Assembly (NCBI GenBank): GCA_020002185.1 | Contig: CM034538.1 | Coordinates: 67,182,211-67,246,210, forward strand | From: Paraescarpia echinospica | Lineage: Eukaryota > Annelida > Polychaeta > Sabellida > Siboglinidae | Reading direction: 5' to 3' | Length of the DNA stretch: 64,000 nucleotides | Shown here: positions 1 to 11,832 of the stretch, piece after piece | Layout of the letters: every line of letters begins with the position of its first letter | Numbering within the stretch: the first letter of the stretch is position 1 | Made by a program: the position numbers and the translations under genes | The notes under the pieces: model-generated | Told to the model about the DNA's origin: nothing | Seen by the model: only the letters and a program-made list of their open reading frames with translations | Database searches by the model: none

Positions 1-589
1 ACAAATGCATACATACAATGCAAGTAATTAAAATAAATAAAATACAAATATATAAACACACATGGAATAAAAAATATATGGTTAATAAAATGTATATATA
101 AAATGTGCATTCAACTTTTAGTATACAATTGTGCAGTCCAGTATTTAAATATACGACTTCTAAAATGTATATCAGTATACAAATAATTCACAAAAAGTTT
201 GTTTTTCAATTGATATGTGTATTATATGTTTACGCCACTGTTTGTGAAACCTGCATCGTCATATTCTAATTCCTCTTCCGTGAAAACAGTGGTGAAAGTG
301 AAGGGCCTGTACCAGCCGATACTATTCAGTCGATGTTGCTACCAGGACCTCGCTGACGTAACTACGGGTTCGCTCATAGGCTGTGTGTTGGCATTTTATT
401 TTAGCAACACATCGGCGTTTGAAGGATGACCAACTTGAAACAAACAAACAAACTCAGCGGTAGAGGCGGCCCGGGCCGAGGCTGCTTTGGCTGTGACGGC
501 GTCCCGTCGAGGCACGGTGCAATCCGAAGTCCTTAACCAATTAGTGCAAAGTCTACTATGAGTCTGGTGTGGGTTTGGTTTAGTTGTGG
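1..589. other. AT-rich non-coding DNA
   Basis: Strongly AT-rich at first, GC-richer from about 290. I see no gene, repeat array or element end. The short open frames on either strand lack recognisable motifs and look like chance. Confidence 0.5.
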
Positions 590-900
590 TCATCGGTGAG
601 TCTGTTTGTAAGTCGAGCAAATGGTTTGATCGTTTGAGTTTGATTGTGAATATGAGTAGTGAGTCTGAATAATTAGTCATGAATCTGTTCGTGAATATAG
701 TCGTGAATATGGTCGTAAGTATGAGTTGTGAATCTGGTCGTGAGCACAGTCGTACGTCTGGTCGTGAATATAGTCTTGAGTCTGGTCGTGAATATAGTTG
801 TGAGTGTAATCGTGAATATGAGTTTTGCGTCTGGTCGTGAACATAGTCGTGGATATAGCCGTGAGTTTGATAATGAACACTGTCGTAAGTGCATCATTTG
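590..900. repeat. Degenerate 12-bp minisatellite
   Basis: The motif gtcgtgaatata and one- to three-base variants recur throughout, many at a 12-bp step (for example gtcgtgaatatggtcgtaag and later gtcgtgaacata). Because the unit is a multiple of three, it creates overlapping open frames on both strands with periodic HDYIHD-like peptides. I read these as by-products of the repeat, not genes. Confidence 0.75.
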
Positions 901-1850
901 TCGGAGTGAGCCAAGCTCCACGAATCGGGCGTCTGACTGGGCGTGAGTCAGAAGGTGAATCTGGCAAGGAGTTTAGTCGGAATAGGTCATCCGTTTAAAT
1001 GTATTTGAAGGACGCGACACTAATGAAATGTGATCGTTTCCGAAGACTGTTTATATAATAATTATAGTAAGTTTATACACCGATCGTTTGACATTAAACA
1101 TCTGCACGCCGGCATATGTTACTTTGCAATGTTGACAACTTGATAGCTATGCATTGTGGCATTCTGCTGCGATATACCAATTTCAGCTTCCCGAAACATG
1201 GATATTATAAGTTACTCTTTATGAACTCATCAAACGTGTTCATGTAACACATTATTAGCGCTCAAGTAAAATATCGACCAGGATTCATAATTCATATGAG
1301 AAACGAGACACTGGTGCATCTAATCATCTCTCTGCTCACACCGAACCAGTAGTGACTCCGATATCTTCGTTTGTAAGAGGGCAACCTTACCAGGAACAGA
1401 TAAACAGACGACCCGAAGCACCGTATATGCTGACAGCAAATAAAAACTGACACTAACTACGCATGTGCAATCAACGCGGACACCTTCATTTTGAGTTACG
1501 TCATAATCACACACGACAATTCACACATTCAGCAATGATACTAGCACGGAATCCGCAGATTACGACAAGGGTCCGGGGTAGAACGGGGAGGGTCGCCAAC
1601 CGATTTAGTTCGAGATAAAGTTCTGTGTTGATTTAGTATCTAGTGCGAACACTTAACGCCGAATTATGACACGACTTATCGAGAGAATCCTCCAGCGTCT
1701 GTTTACATCTATCGAAGTGCGTAACGTGAGACAGAAAACCGTTGATTACGGCGGAGTCGAGGCCGGAACTCGCTGAGATATACCAGCTGGCAGTGACTGA
1801 ATCATTGACCTTCTGCATATATATATATATATTATATGTGTACCTTGAGA
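901..1850. other. Non-coding DNA, nothing recognised
   Basis: Mixed-composition sequence with no recognisable coding motif, element end or array. A short TA run at 1818-1833 lies just left of the foldback element that follows. Confidence 0.5.
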
Positions 1851-2001
1851 CAAGTTTTAGAACATCGTCTTTGGGGAAGAACAACACCCTGTCTGATAGT
1901 GTGTTCTCATCAATGACAACGCACGCGGGCATTTGCACGCACACACACGCACGCACGTACGCATATATATATATATATGCGTATATATATATATATGCGT
2001 G

Positions 2002-2039
<38 letters not shown>

Positions 2040-2084
2040 TATATGCGCATTTGCACGCACACACAAGCACGCACGTACGCACGC

Positions 2085-2115
<31 letters not shown>

Positions 2116-2217
2116 TGCGTACGTGCGTGCTTGTGTGTGTGTGTGCAAATGTCATTGATGAGAACACACTTTCAGACAGGGTGTTGTTCTTCCCCAAAGA
2201 CGATGTTCTAAAACTTG
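1851..2217. repeat. Foldback element with TA/CA microsatellite apex
   Basis: The left arm starts caagttttagaacatcgtc at 1851. Its reverse complement ends at 2217. The outer 64 bp of each arm match with one mismatch that I can see. Further in, an 11-bp indel is followed by matching CA/GCAC tracts that run into (TA)n on both sides. A third internal copy of the GCATTTGCACGCAC block sits near 2044-2090. The whole could fold into a hairpin of about 150 bp. It may be a MITE or foldback transposon, or an inverted duplication seeded at a microsatellite. No transposase is encoded. The open frames here are repeats read as YIYIYI. Confidence 0.85.
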
Positions 2218-3989
2218 ATCGTTATAAGCTTTGAGATGTCTTTCCGTTTTTATGATATTAATTCATGCAACATCTTCATGCCATAATGTGGACATACAAG
2301 GAGTTTCTCAAAGTTACGTGTTTGATAATAATTTATTAGAAGAACACTAGCAGATCTAGTAAGTTTTTAATTATTTATAATTAATCGAAGTCAACAGCAA
2401 ATGTTTTCTTGTAGACAGAGTAGATAATTATTTTAGAGAATTTAGTCCATCAGCAACATTTAAGAAAAATGCAAAATAAATAGGATACAGAACTAACTTA
2501 ATAAGAATAACAAACTAAGGTAAAACCTTAACAAAATTTGATAATATAGAATACAATAACGAAATGAAACCTGTTTATTACAAGAAGGAAAATACTGTAC
2601 CTTTGAATGATATCCACGGTTGGTTTAATAAAAAAACGTTTGCTTAAATAATTGAAAGAATATATAAACGATATCGAATAAAATATGTAATAGACAATAT
2701 AATAAAAAGTATTTACACGAAAAAGTGGCGTGTTTACACCAGGCAGATACAATAAAGAAATCGGATATAATATGTGTAGTAAAATAACAACATTAATACA
2801 GATTACAAGAAAAAAATCACAAGAAAACAAATAAGATATAGAAAAAAATAATACAAAATAGGCTGTAGAATAAACTAAAAAAGAGGACATCTTGAACAGC
2901 ACAATAATAAGAAGGATATACGTAGGATACAAGAATACTATTGGATGTATTTATAGCACAAGAACAATAACACATATGACAAAAGAACAAAAGAGCGAAC
3001 AATGAAATGTTTTGTGCAAGAAAAGCACAGAGAATCGGTGCGAGACACGGCTGGACGGCGGGGAATAAGGTGACATTAGACGACGGTCAAACATGTCTGT
3101 GTGCATTGTGATTACGTAAACTTGGAGGTTTTGACTGTAAAGAAACGATTGTATATATAGGTCATGTTTTAATAGATATTTAAGAAACGCTATTTCAGAA
3201 AAATCCAGTAAGGTTTGCATTTAGTGTAGATGCGAACACCGTGCTATTATTGGATTGGTTTAAGTATAAGGTATTAAAAATGTTTGTTTTCAGTGTCAAA
3301 TAGCACGGTTTTAAATAGTATAACGAAACCAATCGTTAACCTCCGGGAATGACTTGACTCTAGAGTTCCGTGTCGAGGAACCTACTGTTTACCTAGGATG
3401 TGTTGATGTACAATGGATTTGCTGTGTAGGGTTTAAAAAAACTATAGACGTGCTATTAATAATTACTAGTACACAAGTTTGTTTACACTTTGTTCACGTC
3501 ACCATCTGGATTTGTATTATTCCGTTGGAATGTTAAGAACTATGCCAATATATGGGGGGGGGGGGGACAATATTTCCAAGCAAAATTAATAATAAATACT
3601 TGTATTTTGCCAAATGCGGACATTAAATGCCTGGCTGTACGAACACAAGTGTTACTGTTCGTACATGTGTTTTAATTTATATTAGTTACAACTTTCAATT
3701 ATAGATTTCCTAATGCACACGCCTTACAAATGGTTTAATTTAAAACCCGCTATCATTGTTCCAACGCAATCATTTATCTGTAACCGAGCTTTGCTTGCGA
3801 TATGATTGGATCTGTCCATTTATCGTATGTACGCTGGACTCGTGATAAAGAGGTGGGAATGTTGCAAAATTAAATTAGGTTCAAGTAACCAAGTGGGTAT
3901 ATGAAACTGGTATGTTACTTTGAAGGTGTTATACTGCTGGCAGATGCGAGTTAAGACGCGTGGTATTGGGGAGGTATAGAAGAGAACAG
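2218..3989. other. AT-rich non-coding DNA
   Basis: Very A-rich on the plus strand from about 2330 to 3000. A poly-G run of 13 lies near 3554-3566. No coding similarity or repeat array was recognised; the minus-strand frames here are phenylalanine/tyrosine-rich translations of A-rich DNA. Confidence 0.5.
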
Positions 3990-4560
3990 ACGGTTGGTAT
4001 TGTGCCCTTGGCACGCACGTCATCTATCATTGATGCCGTCCCAGTCTGCTGCCGCGCGTCGATTAATGAGATCAGCCGTGTTTCCGCCAACGGCCGCTGG
4101 ACGCTGAGCAATTGTTGATTTTTCTAAACGTTTTCATCAAGTACGACACGGCAAACTTGTGTCGTTATTCGCGATGATCACCACAGATTTGGTTTACAAT
4201 TTAATGCTTAAGCCACGCCGGGATATTATCACTTCCGCGAAATGGTAAGATCGCTGTTCTTCGAGATGGTCCAGCGAAAAGACGCAATGCGCAAGGGATT
4301 GCGAGACATGATATCGCCTGTCTTGCGAGAGTGCGTGCGCCGTGAATGTTGGCGAATTAAGACGTGAATTGGCGGTGGAGAAATAATGAAATTCGTTTGC
4401 AGTCGGCGGCGTTATGTATACGTGGCCGGGTAGTGTTACTGATTGGATCGATTCGGATGAATGGCGCGGAACGGTTTATCAGTTAATACCCAACTACGCT
4501 TAGTCCGTTGAGTGGCCAACAAGAATGGAACCTCATTTCGCACGCCACGAACTGTATCGG
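3990..4560. other. GC-richer single-copy island, candidate regulatory DNA
   Basis: Composition rises well above the flanks and simple repeats are absent. It contains homeodomain-type core motifs (for example cgattaatgag near 4059). No splice-bounded exon was recognised. Because it may lie within or downstream of a developmental homeobox gene, it is a candidate conserved non-coding element. This is inference; cross-species conservation would be decisive. Confidence 0.25.
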
Positions 4561-5523
4561 TATTGCTGTCACACTATTAATATTTAAAACCGTAATTGAA
4601 ACATGAGCAAGCCATCTTTTAAAAACCGATTCATCATCGGCGGTGTTTCGCGGTGAAAGGCTACAAGTCGAGCCCAGGAATCAACGTATGCAGGTGTTAC
4701 TATCGCGTATATTTTTTACACAATCGCAGGTGTGCTCGTGGATTATATCACGCGTACACGTCAAGGGTGTTGAAATATTCAACAGCTCAACTATTCTGTC
4801 GGTCCTATATAAACACGGACATAACAATAAACCAATTAATAAAATATGGGTAACTGAAGCTAAAACGATTAACGTGTGATAGCGTCACTCTATTGTGTAT
4901 ATTTGCCAGCAGTAATTGAGCTAATGTTTTATAATTTTATTTACGTAAATCGAACAGAAAAAGATTGTTGTTTGTCATATGCAACTTAAGTATATGGCTA
5001 TGAACATAGATGCATAATCCAAACAATAACACTAGTAATACCTAACTCGCGCATTCGCATTTGGAAGTTGACACCGTTTGCCTGTTTGGGTTTATACCAG
5101 TCTTCTCTGTATAATCGAAAGTCATAAAAATGCCCACGTGTCAGCATACTCGGCCTACCGTCGCCATGCGTGCACGCCAGCGACACCTGCCTTATCTGCG
5201 TGGTCATGGCTGCGTAGATCTCGCGAAGCGTGAAACATTAATGCGGCTTGTAAGCAATAGACTGACGCAACACCGCGCCTTGCCATCAGTTAATCCGCCT
5301 GCTGCCCGGCCCGGTGGAAATGTCAGTGGGTGGACGAGGATTAACGTACCGTGTATTATCCGGGTGTTCCATCTGCGTGTAGACATGTGAGGGTGCGAAT
5401 AGCTTGAAACAACTATATGAACTATCTTTGGAATCGCGTTGTCATGCCTCGTTTTCTCATTATATTACTTTGCTCAAGTTACAAGTAAACGCCGGTAAGT
5501 TATTTTGGAGCTGCTTATCGCTA
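4561..5523. other. Non-coding DNA, nothing firm
   Basis: Mixed composition with a GC-richer patch at about 5120-5400. An 86-codon plus frame (5130-5390) and an opposite-strand frame overlap there, but neither has a recognised motif. Confidence 0.45.
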
Positions 5524-5559
5524 GCTATATATATACCTTATATATGTATATATATATAC

Positions 5560-5608
<49 letters not shown>

Positions 5609-5617
5609 ATTATTTAT

Positions 5618-5652
<35 letters not shown>
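5524..5652. repeat. TA/CA microsatellite
   Basis: (TA)n runs flank a central (CA)n run at about 5574-5591, followed by more (TA)n. The block is close to self-complementary at its TA ends. Confidence 0.9.
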
Positions 5653-5655
<3 letters not shown>

Positions 5656-6449
5656 CATCGCATCATAATATATTAATATTATGAATATAATTCAAAAAAA
5701 TTGCAACTTTACGACAAAACACGCGGAGACTATATCTTCTACACACTATATATGAGAAGTGTAAGATGAGTAGAGATTTGTTGACCTAGCAAATCTACGC
5801 TCATCCCCGTCACGGACACAATTGCCCGTCTCCTGTCCGTATCAATGTACACACTGTATAGACACCACCCACTCTGTTAAATAATAACTCAATTCCGAGA
5901 TCGTATAAGATAATAATTACAAGCACGCAAACATCGGAAGATATCTTTTTGAGAAATTCTACCTGCAGTGACTGTTTGCCTAGCGTGAACTGTCGCGTTA
6001 CCTGGGGAAGGGAGCGGGGACTTTTTGAGGGAGAACCTCTTTAACAGGGTGACGACGTTTCTTTTTGCGCACCAGTTATTTTCTCTGGATGGCGCCACGT
6101 TTGCACCGTGGCGCTAGTGGATTCAACGCAACATTTCCGTTTCTTGCACCAGTCGCTTACGGAATGCAACAGTGCTTCTTGTGTACACTCTTTTTATGCT
6201 GAGGTGTATCAATTACTTCTCAAATTTGCCTCCATTCAACTGATTCCGCCCTTATTTTGTTCGCTAAAGCATTGCGTGCGGCTAGACGCTGCTTAGGGCA
6301 GCGTTCCTTTATTACGCCGGATATTACCCGATCGCTGCACGTGTGAAATACGGCTCACTTGACATTAAAAGACGCATGCCTAAACTACTCAAGTTATTTT
6401 CGAACAAAAAGCAAAGTAAGATGTCTTCATTATCGAAAGTCAATGGATA
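5653..6449. other. Non-coding DNA, nothing recognised
   Basis: Unique-looking sequence with moderate GC around 5990-6120. No exon, RNA gene or element end was identified. Confidence 0.45.
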
Positions 6450-6640
6450 TATGAGTACGTGCACGGAACACATGCCTACATACACGCCTATACACACGCA
6501 CGCGCATACACAAACGCTTGGTCTCACGAATGCACACATGCACACAAAAACATACGTATACACCCATTCACAAACATACACATACACACATATGCATGCT
6601 ACATACAAACATGCAGACATACATGCAAATATATCAATAT
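6450..6640. repeat. Degenerate CA-rich simple repeat
   Basis: Interrupted acaca, catac and gcaca units form a degenerate CA-type tract. All three plus frames stay open and give threonine/histidine-rich peptides, which I treat as artefacts. Confidence 0.8.
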
Positions 6641-6879
6641 ATATATAAGTTTACCCTCTCATGTATTCACGCTTACATGCTTAATTATATACACGAGTAG
6701 ATACAAAATCGCCTCATTCCTTATGCTCATCAATTCTCAAAATCGTCTTAGAGATTATCGTTAAATACCCGTTCGAACTACCTCCTATAATCTTCTTACA
6801 AACTAATACACTTTGAAGCAAAAATATGTATTTCCGCGAATTAATCTACATCCAACTCGTTTACTAGCACAAACGGTCC

Positions 6880-7260
6880 GCTAACGAACAGGATATTTTT
6901 CTTTGAGCGTCCATAACGACATTAAGCGTTGGCTGTGGCAGATGAAAGATGGCCGTTGTTGTCCGTAGACCACTTCCTGCCGTCGGAACCGCGGCATCCG
7001 AGCCTCGCGGACAGCGGGAACAAGGTTGTGATTACGTTAGTGTGTCCACTCAATTAAGCCCGACGAGAACAGTCGTCTTTGTTCCCGGCCAATATAGAGA
7101 TACTGCCCCATTATAGATTGCACACAGCTCGTTTAACGCCCAGCGAATTATCACGAGACAACGTCAATGGTCGGGAGACGGTTACGAGGACAGCACAGAC
7201 GGCGGCGGCCGCGTAATGTCGTTAAAAGGCGCACGATTATTAGGGATAGGCGCAGAGGGG
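6880..7260. other. GC-richer single-copy island, candidate regulatory DNA
   Basis: GC-rich and free of simple repeats, with homeodomain-like sites (gtgattacg near 7027, ctcaattaag near 7049). No exon was identified. It is a candidate regulatory element of the neighbouring Six3/6 gene by position and composition only. Confidence 0.25.
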
Positions 7261-7279
7261 CGTGAGGGGAAGATAGACT

Positions 7280-7412
7280 CGCATGCACGCGCACGCACAC
7301 AGACACGCACGCGCGCGCGCTCACACTCACACACACACACGCACACACGCACGCAGGCAACGCACACACACACACAAGCAAACAAACACACGCACACGCA
7401 CGCGCATGCATG
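7280..7412. repeat. CA/GCAC microsatellite
   Basis: An alternating purine-pyrimidine tract of cgcaca, gcgcgc and cacaca units. The open frames across it on both strands are artefacts. Confidence 0.9.
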
Positions 7413-7539
7413 TACGCATCCAACTCAACATAGAATTATTGGGATTGACAGCGACAAGATAAATGTATTATTACTTATTCATATACTGCTATAGTTTACA
7501 TCAGGGTTGGCTCTGGCGTCAACTGTATAAAGACATTTC

Positions 7540-7690
7540 TTGTTTAAAAAAAATTGACAAATATCTCCGAAGGGCGGAGTAGACATGGATACAAATTATT
7601 TTGGACTCTCGATAAGGCAAAGGCTTCCTGGTCGACATGCCGTCTGGGCTTTTTGTTCTGGATTGCTGTCTTGTTAAATCTTGTTAGACG
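7540..7690 (+). mobile_element. 3' tail of a CR1-like LINE, 5'-truncated
   Basis: This stretch aligns with the 3' end of the much longer LINE at 43.2-46.1 kb. Shared blocks are gtttaaaaa near 7541, ggactctcgataag near 7600, and the terminal cttgttaaatcttgtta at 7669-7685. It covers the last residues of ORF2, the stop and the 3' UTR. Extreme 5' truncation is typical of target-primed reverse transcription in LINEs. The copy is diverged by scattered substitutions and small indels. Confidence 0.8.
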
Positions 7691-8394
7691 TGTAATGTTG
7701 TATTGTAAAGTATGCTTTGATAAATGGCAAGGTCTCTTTTAAGCGCAAGATATGCCAACAACACGCTTGGACGAAGGTAGTTTCTATTGAGTTCCGTGTC
7801 ACACTATACAGCTGGCCTGTGCTTATTACGTGTCCAACGCCCGCTGTCTATCAATCCGAGAGATAACAATTGCGTGTGGAAATATGAAATCTTTTGTCTT
7901 GTGCGAAGAAAGCGACCAGAACGGCCAGAGGCTGCACAGGAGGTGTCACGAACGTGACTGCAAAATTACAAGGGTCAGTGAAAAAAGTAAAAGTGGGTAG
8001 AAAAAATGTAGGGAAAAATCCTCCTTGACACGAAAGCAGGATGTCAATACAAATATATTAGAGCAATTAAATTGCTGTCGGCTCACGTTCGTTATGGTAA
8101 ACGGCATATGTGCTGCGGTTGCTCTATTGCAATTCGACAAGTGTTTTTAAATACTAAATGGATGGCAAACATTTAAGAGAACTAAAAACGTCAGGTGTAA
8201 TTGATAATGCTTTATAATTTTTTATTGAGTGGCTGTATATATCGTTATCTGAAGAGTCACCATTAGACCGTAAGATACCTTGTTAACAGCTGCTGAGTTT
8301 TTGAGGTCGATGCAAATATGGTGTTTTTTTTAGAAAACTGATTGAATTCGCGCGGAGTTTGATTGCAGAAAACCCGATGATCTAATCAGGTACT
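7691..8394. other. Non-coding DNA, nothing recognised
   Basis: Unique-looking sequence of average composition. No motif-bearing ORF, array or transposon end was found. Confidence 0.45.
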
Positions 8395-9000
8395 TGTCAA
8401 GATGCTAGGTGGGCACCGTGCATCATACGGACAGCGCGCCGACATCGCGAGCACTCGGCAACAAAAGCTCGTTACGCCGTGTTGCCGGAATAATAAACTC
8501 GCTTTTAATTTGATCTGCGCTGTGCTGAAAGGCTGCGACGTCGCGCATTCGTCATCGATTCGCGGGGGGCGGCTTTGTTATTCGTTCGTTAGCACAAGTG
8601 GCTCGTTTTGAACAATTTAAACGCGGATCCGCGAACAAGTGGAACGTCCACACCTATTGTGCGCTACATGACGGCTGCCAGAGCCTCTGTAACGGATCGC
8701 GTGAGACACTCAAATTGACGACTGAGGACGTACTCGAGTCGAATTGTCATCTCCCATCTACTTTGTGACCCGTCCACGGCACTGGGCCGGCCCGTCGGTG
8801 AGTCGACTCGGCCGTCGGACATTGCCGGGTGTAGCGGCTCGGAAAATGATCGACTTGCGAAGATCTCTGCCCACTGTAATCGACTTAGACGCCATTGTAC
8901 GGCGTCGAGTGCGCCATTGAAGGGCGTAATGTTCTGACAGTTGCATGCAACCGAAACGCGTTGCGGGCACTCGCACGAAATAGCTGATTAAATGATTTCT
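8395..9000. other. GC-rich CpG-containing island, candidate regulatory DNA or undetected exon
   Basis: One of the GC-richest stretches outside the Six3/6 exon, with many CpGs (for example gcgccgacatcgcgag near 8438) and no simple repeats. Short open frames occur on both strands (69 codons plus, 72 codons minus) without recognised motifs. It could be a regulatory element in the Six3/6 intron. I do not see the acidic or serine-rich tail expected of Six3/6 exon 2. Confidence 0.3.
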
Positions 9001-9430
9001 AAAGCTGGATCGCTACCCGCTGTGTCGGTTTAGTTAAGGGATCACCGAACGACGCACTAAAGATACATAAACGTTGTAATCCCGGCGAGTCTGATTGCTC
9101 TATGTCCACCGGGTCGACACGTTGGTCTGCCTCAGCTACGTCTAGCTATCGCCCGCTCTATACTTGGACGTAAAACTTAAATTATACTATATCCTATTTG
9201 TGATAGTTGAAAGATCCTAAACATTATTTGTTTAAGGAAATGACGTATTTGTTAAGACTCTAACGCCAACGTAATAAACTACTACAAATAAAGATGACAA
9301 TGATATGTGTCGAACGTCACATTGGACGCAAATATGCCTGTTACACGAAGTGATTTTAAACAATCTAAGTCTACTTTATAAATAATGTTATTAATACACC
9401 GGCGAGGATATAAATATTATTGACTTACGT
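9001..9430. other. Non-coding DNA
   Basis: Becomes AT-rich to the right. Nothing recognised. Confidence 0.45.
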
Positions 9431-9433
9431 GCA

Positions 9434-9476
9434 TGTGTGTGTATGTATGTATGAAAATATGTATGTATGTATATAT

Positions 9477-9510
<34 letters not shown>

Positions 9511-9520
9511 CGTGCGTGTG

Positions 9521-9570
<50 letters not shown>

Positions 9571-9608
9571 CGGTATTTAATTATAATATATAATTACACA
9601 CACACACA

Positions 9609-9642
<34 letters not shown>

Positions 9643-9657
9643 TATGTATATATATAG
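9434..9657. repeat. Polarity-inverted TA/TG-CA/TA microsatellite
   Basis: (TA)n leads into a (TG)n tract of about 80 bp, then a short AT-rich centre (about 9573-9595), then (CA)n and (TA)n. The right half is the approximate reverse complement of the left, so the locus is a microsatellite foldback. Confidence 0.85.
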
Positions 9658-9789
9658 GAACATCGATTGTACGAGACAGTTTAACAAAGTATAATATAGA
9701 CGGGCTTAGCAGCTTTGTGCAGTCGTAACTGAACTAAGTATTTATACAATTATAATTATTGCGTGCTCCCAAATATTTTCCAATAGAAA

Positions 9790-9813
9790 AGTGTGTGTGT
9801 ATATATATTATGA

Positions 9814-9853
<40 letters not shown>
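9790..9853. repeat. TG/TA microsatellite
   Basis: Two short gtgtgtgtatatata blocks followed by a (TA)n run. Confidence 0.9.
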
Positions 9854-9855
<2 letters not shown>

Positions 9856-9949
9856 AATAAAACCCATCTAAAACGGGCGCCCAAACGACTGACAAATAGT
9901 ATGATTAAAGGGGTGGCCTGATTATTTAGGATAGTCTAATATATATTTC

Positions 9950-10385
9950 ATGTGACATCGTGTACTCTATACACGTACATGTGACATCGTGTTCTCTATA
10001 CACGTAGATGTGACATCGTGTTCTCTATACACGTAGATGTGACATCGAGTACTCTATACACGTACATGTGACATCGTGTACTCTATACACGTACATGTGA
10101 CATCGTGTACTCTACACACGTACTTGTGACATCGTATTCTCTATACACGTAGATGTGACATCGTGTTCTCTATACACGTAGATGTGACATCGAGTACTTT
10201 ATACACGTAGATGTGACATCTAGTACTCTATACACGTAGATGTGACATCGAGTACTCTATACACGTACATGTGACATCGTGTACTCTATACACGTACATG
10301 TGACAACATGTACTCTATACACGTACACGTGACATCGTACTCCATACACGTACATGTGACATAGTGTACTCTATACACGTTCATG
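9950..10385. repeat. 29-bp minisatellite, 15 copies
   Basis: Fifteen tandem copies of a unit starting tgtgacatcgtgtactcta and ending cacgtaca. Copies differ mainly at a few positions (gtgt or gagt; taca or taga). One copy near 10328 is 27 bp long. There are no unique spacers between units, so it is not a CRISPR array. Confidence 0.95.
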
Positions 10386-10680
10386 TATATAATCTATCTA
10401 CAATGGAGTTCTATGTTATCATTAGTGTAACCATTGTTTTTAATATAAACTAAATATTTGTTTGGCATTAGATTGATTTGTCGCGATAGTCTGTAATAAC
10501 CCAAGATGTTACGTTTTAAGTGATCATTGGTCGATGGTGAGGGAGTTTGATGGCCATTCTAGACAGGTATGAATGGCCTTATTACTGAGCACAGGAGTGA
10601 CCGCTGTACAAATGTACTTTAAAGAGTTTCAATGAGAAAATCAAACAGATTATGGCCGTTTTCAATGGCTTTTTCTGACT
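10386..10680. other. Non-coding DNA
   Basis: Short AT-rich stretch without recognised features. Confidence 0.45.
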
Positions 10681-10892
10681 ATAATATATACATGTATATA
10701 TATATATAATATATATGTATATATATATATATATATACAGTGTATATATATATATTATAATTCATGTATATATAATTATATCATTATATATAATAATATT
10801 TTATACCTAGAATTATATATATATATGTGGATTTATCTTATACATATACAATATATATATATATATATATATATGTACATGTATATATATAT
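10681..10892. repeat. TA-rich microsatellite block
   Basis: Interrupted (TA)n runs with tatgtatata variants. The block abuts the left end of the hAT-like candidate. Confidence 0.85.
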
Positions 10893-11663
10893 TAGGGGTT
10901 TACGGGATGCAAGATACTGCGTCCTATACGCATTGAAACAGTACCCGGACGCGTGCAAAATAATCGTTGCGTCCCACGGGACCCATCCGTGTCTATGACA
11001 TATAACATAAATATATATTGAATATGAATGTCTTTAACTTGGTAATTTATTACCGAATCAGTTCGTTTGGTATTTCTGTTCACGAGTCCTTCCGAATAAC
11101 CATTCCCGTAGGCATGTGCTTCCCGATTCTGAAGGGTGCCTAATCCTCCGGGTGATGCCGCAATACACGTAGTTTTGCGGAGCGTTTTTGGGGACTGATT
11201 CGCGAACCAGAATACCATTCCAATCCGTGCACATGTCCGTTCAGACTTCAGCGTTTGAGCGCAGTCGCTGTGCGTTTTAAGACTTCCTAATTTATTAGAG
11301 CTGCAGCGATGAAAAACAAAGCGACTTACGAACATTATTTGGTATAACTAACCATTCGTTATCACGAAACAAATGATGCACCGTGCGGCGACAGTTGTAA
11401 TAACAGAGAGTGCAAACACTCCGATCTCGACTCCCATCCCGGGGCCGATCGCGCCAGTCGCTCATCGAACAGATTATATTCATGAATGTGGATTGATGGA
11501 ATGCCGAAATCGGGGTGGGCCCGGATTCTATAAGTCACAATTAACTGTCCACAAAATAACGCGCAGTTCCATCTGCTGCCTATTGGCTATTCCATTGCTG
11601 CTGTCATCACCAAGGTTGGGGATCCCGAGGACCCTTGAACACAAACATCCAGGTAAACCCCTG
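10893..11663. mobile_element. Candidate hAT-like non-autonomous DNA transposon
   Basis: A GC-richer 771-bp block sits inside a TA microsatellite. Its left end reads taggggtttacgggatg and its right end, reverse-complemented, reads caggggtttacctggatg: about 16 matching positions with one indel. Both sides are flanked by (TA)n, so an 8-bp tatatata-type target duplication is possible but not provable. TAGGGG or CAGGGG termini are typical of hAT elements. A 147-codon minus-strand frame (10892-11335) has no recognised transposase motif. Confidence 0.45.
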
Positions 11664-11832
11664 TATATATATATATATTATATGGATTTGTCTTATATAT
11701 ATATATATATATACATGTATATATATATATATTTATATATATTATATATGAATTTGTCTTATATAAAATGTATATACATAATATGTATACATATATATAT
11801 ATATGTGTGTGTGTATATATATATTATATTGT
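11664..11832. repeat. TA-rich microsatellite block
   Basis: (TA)n runs separated by two near-identical ggatttgtcttatat / gaatttgtcttatat segments. A ggatttatcttata relative occurs near 10829 on the other side of the hAT-like candidate, so the candidate may have split an older TA-rich repeat. Confidence 0.75.

Noticed and set aside
1633..2234. Several 69-171-codon ORFs on both strands
   Set aside because: They translate the TA/CA core of a foldback element.
5889..6098. Minus-strand ORF considered as Six3/6 exon 2
   Set aside because: No acceptor in the right phase and no resemblance to a Six3/6 carboxy terminus.
9950..10385. 29-bp repeats resembling a CRISPR array
   Set aside because: Units are directly tandem with no unique spacers, and the context is a eukaryotic genome.
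10892..11335. 147-codon minus-strand ORF as a gene
   Set aside because: No recognised domain; its stop lies in the putative transposon terminus and its length is compatible with chance in this GC-richer block.
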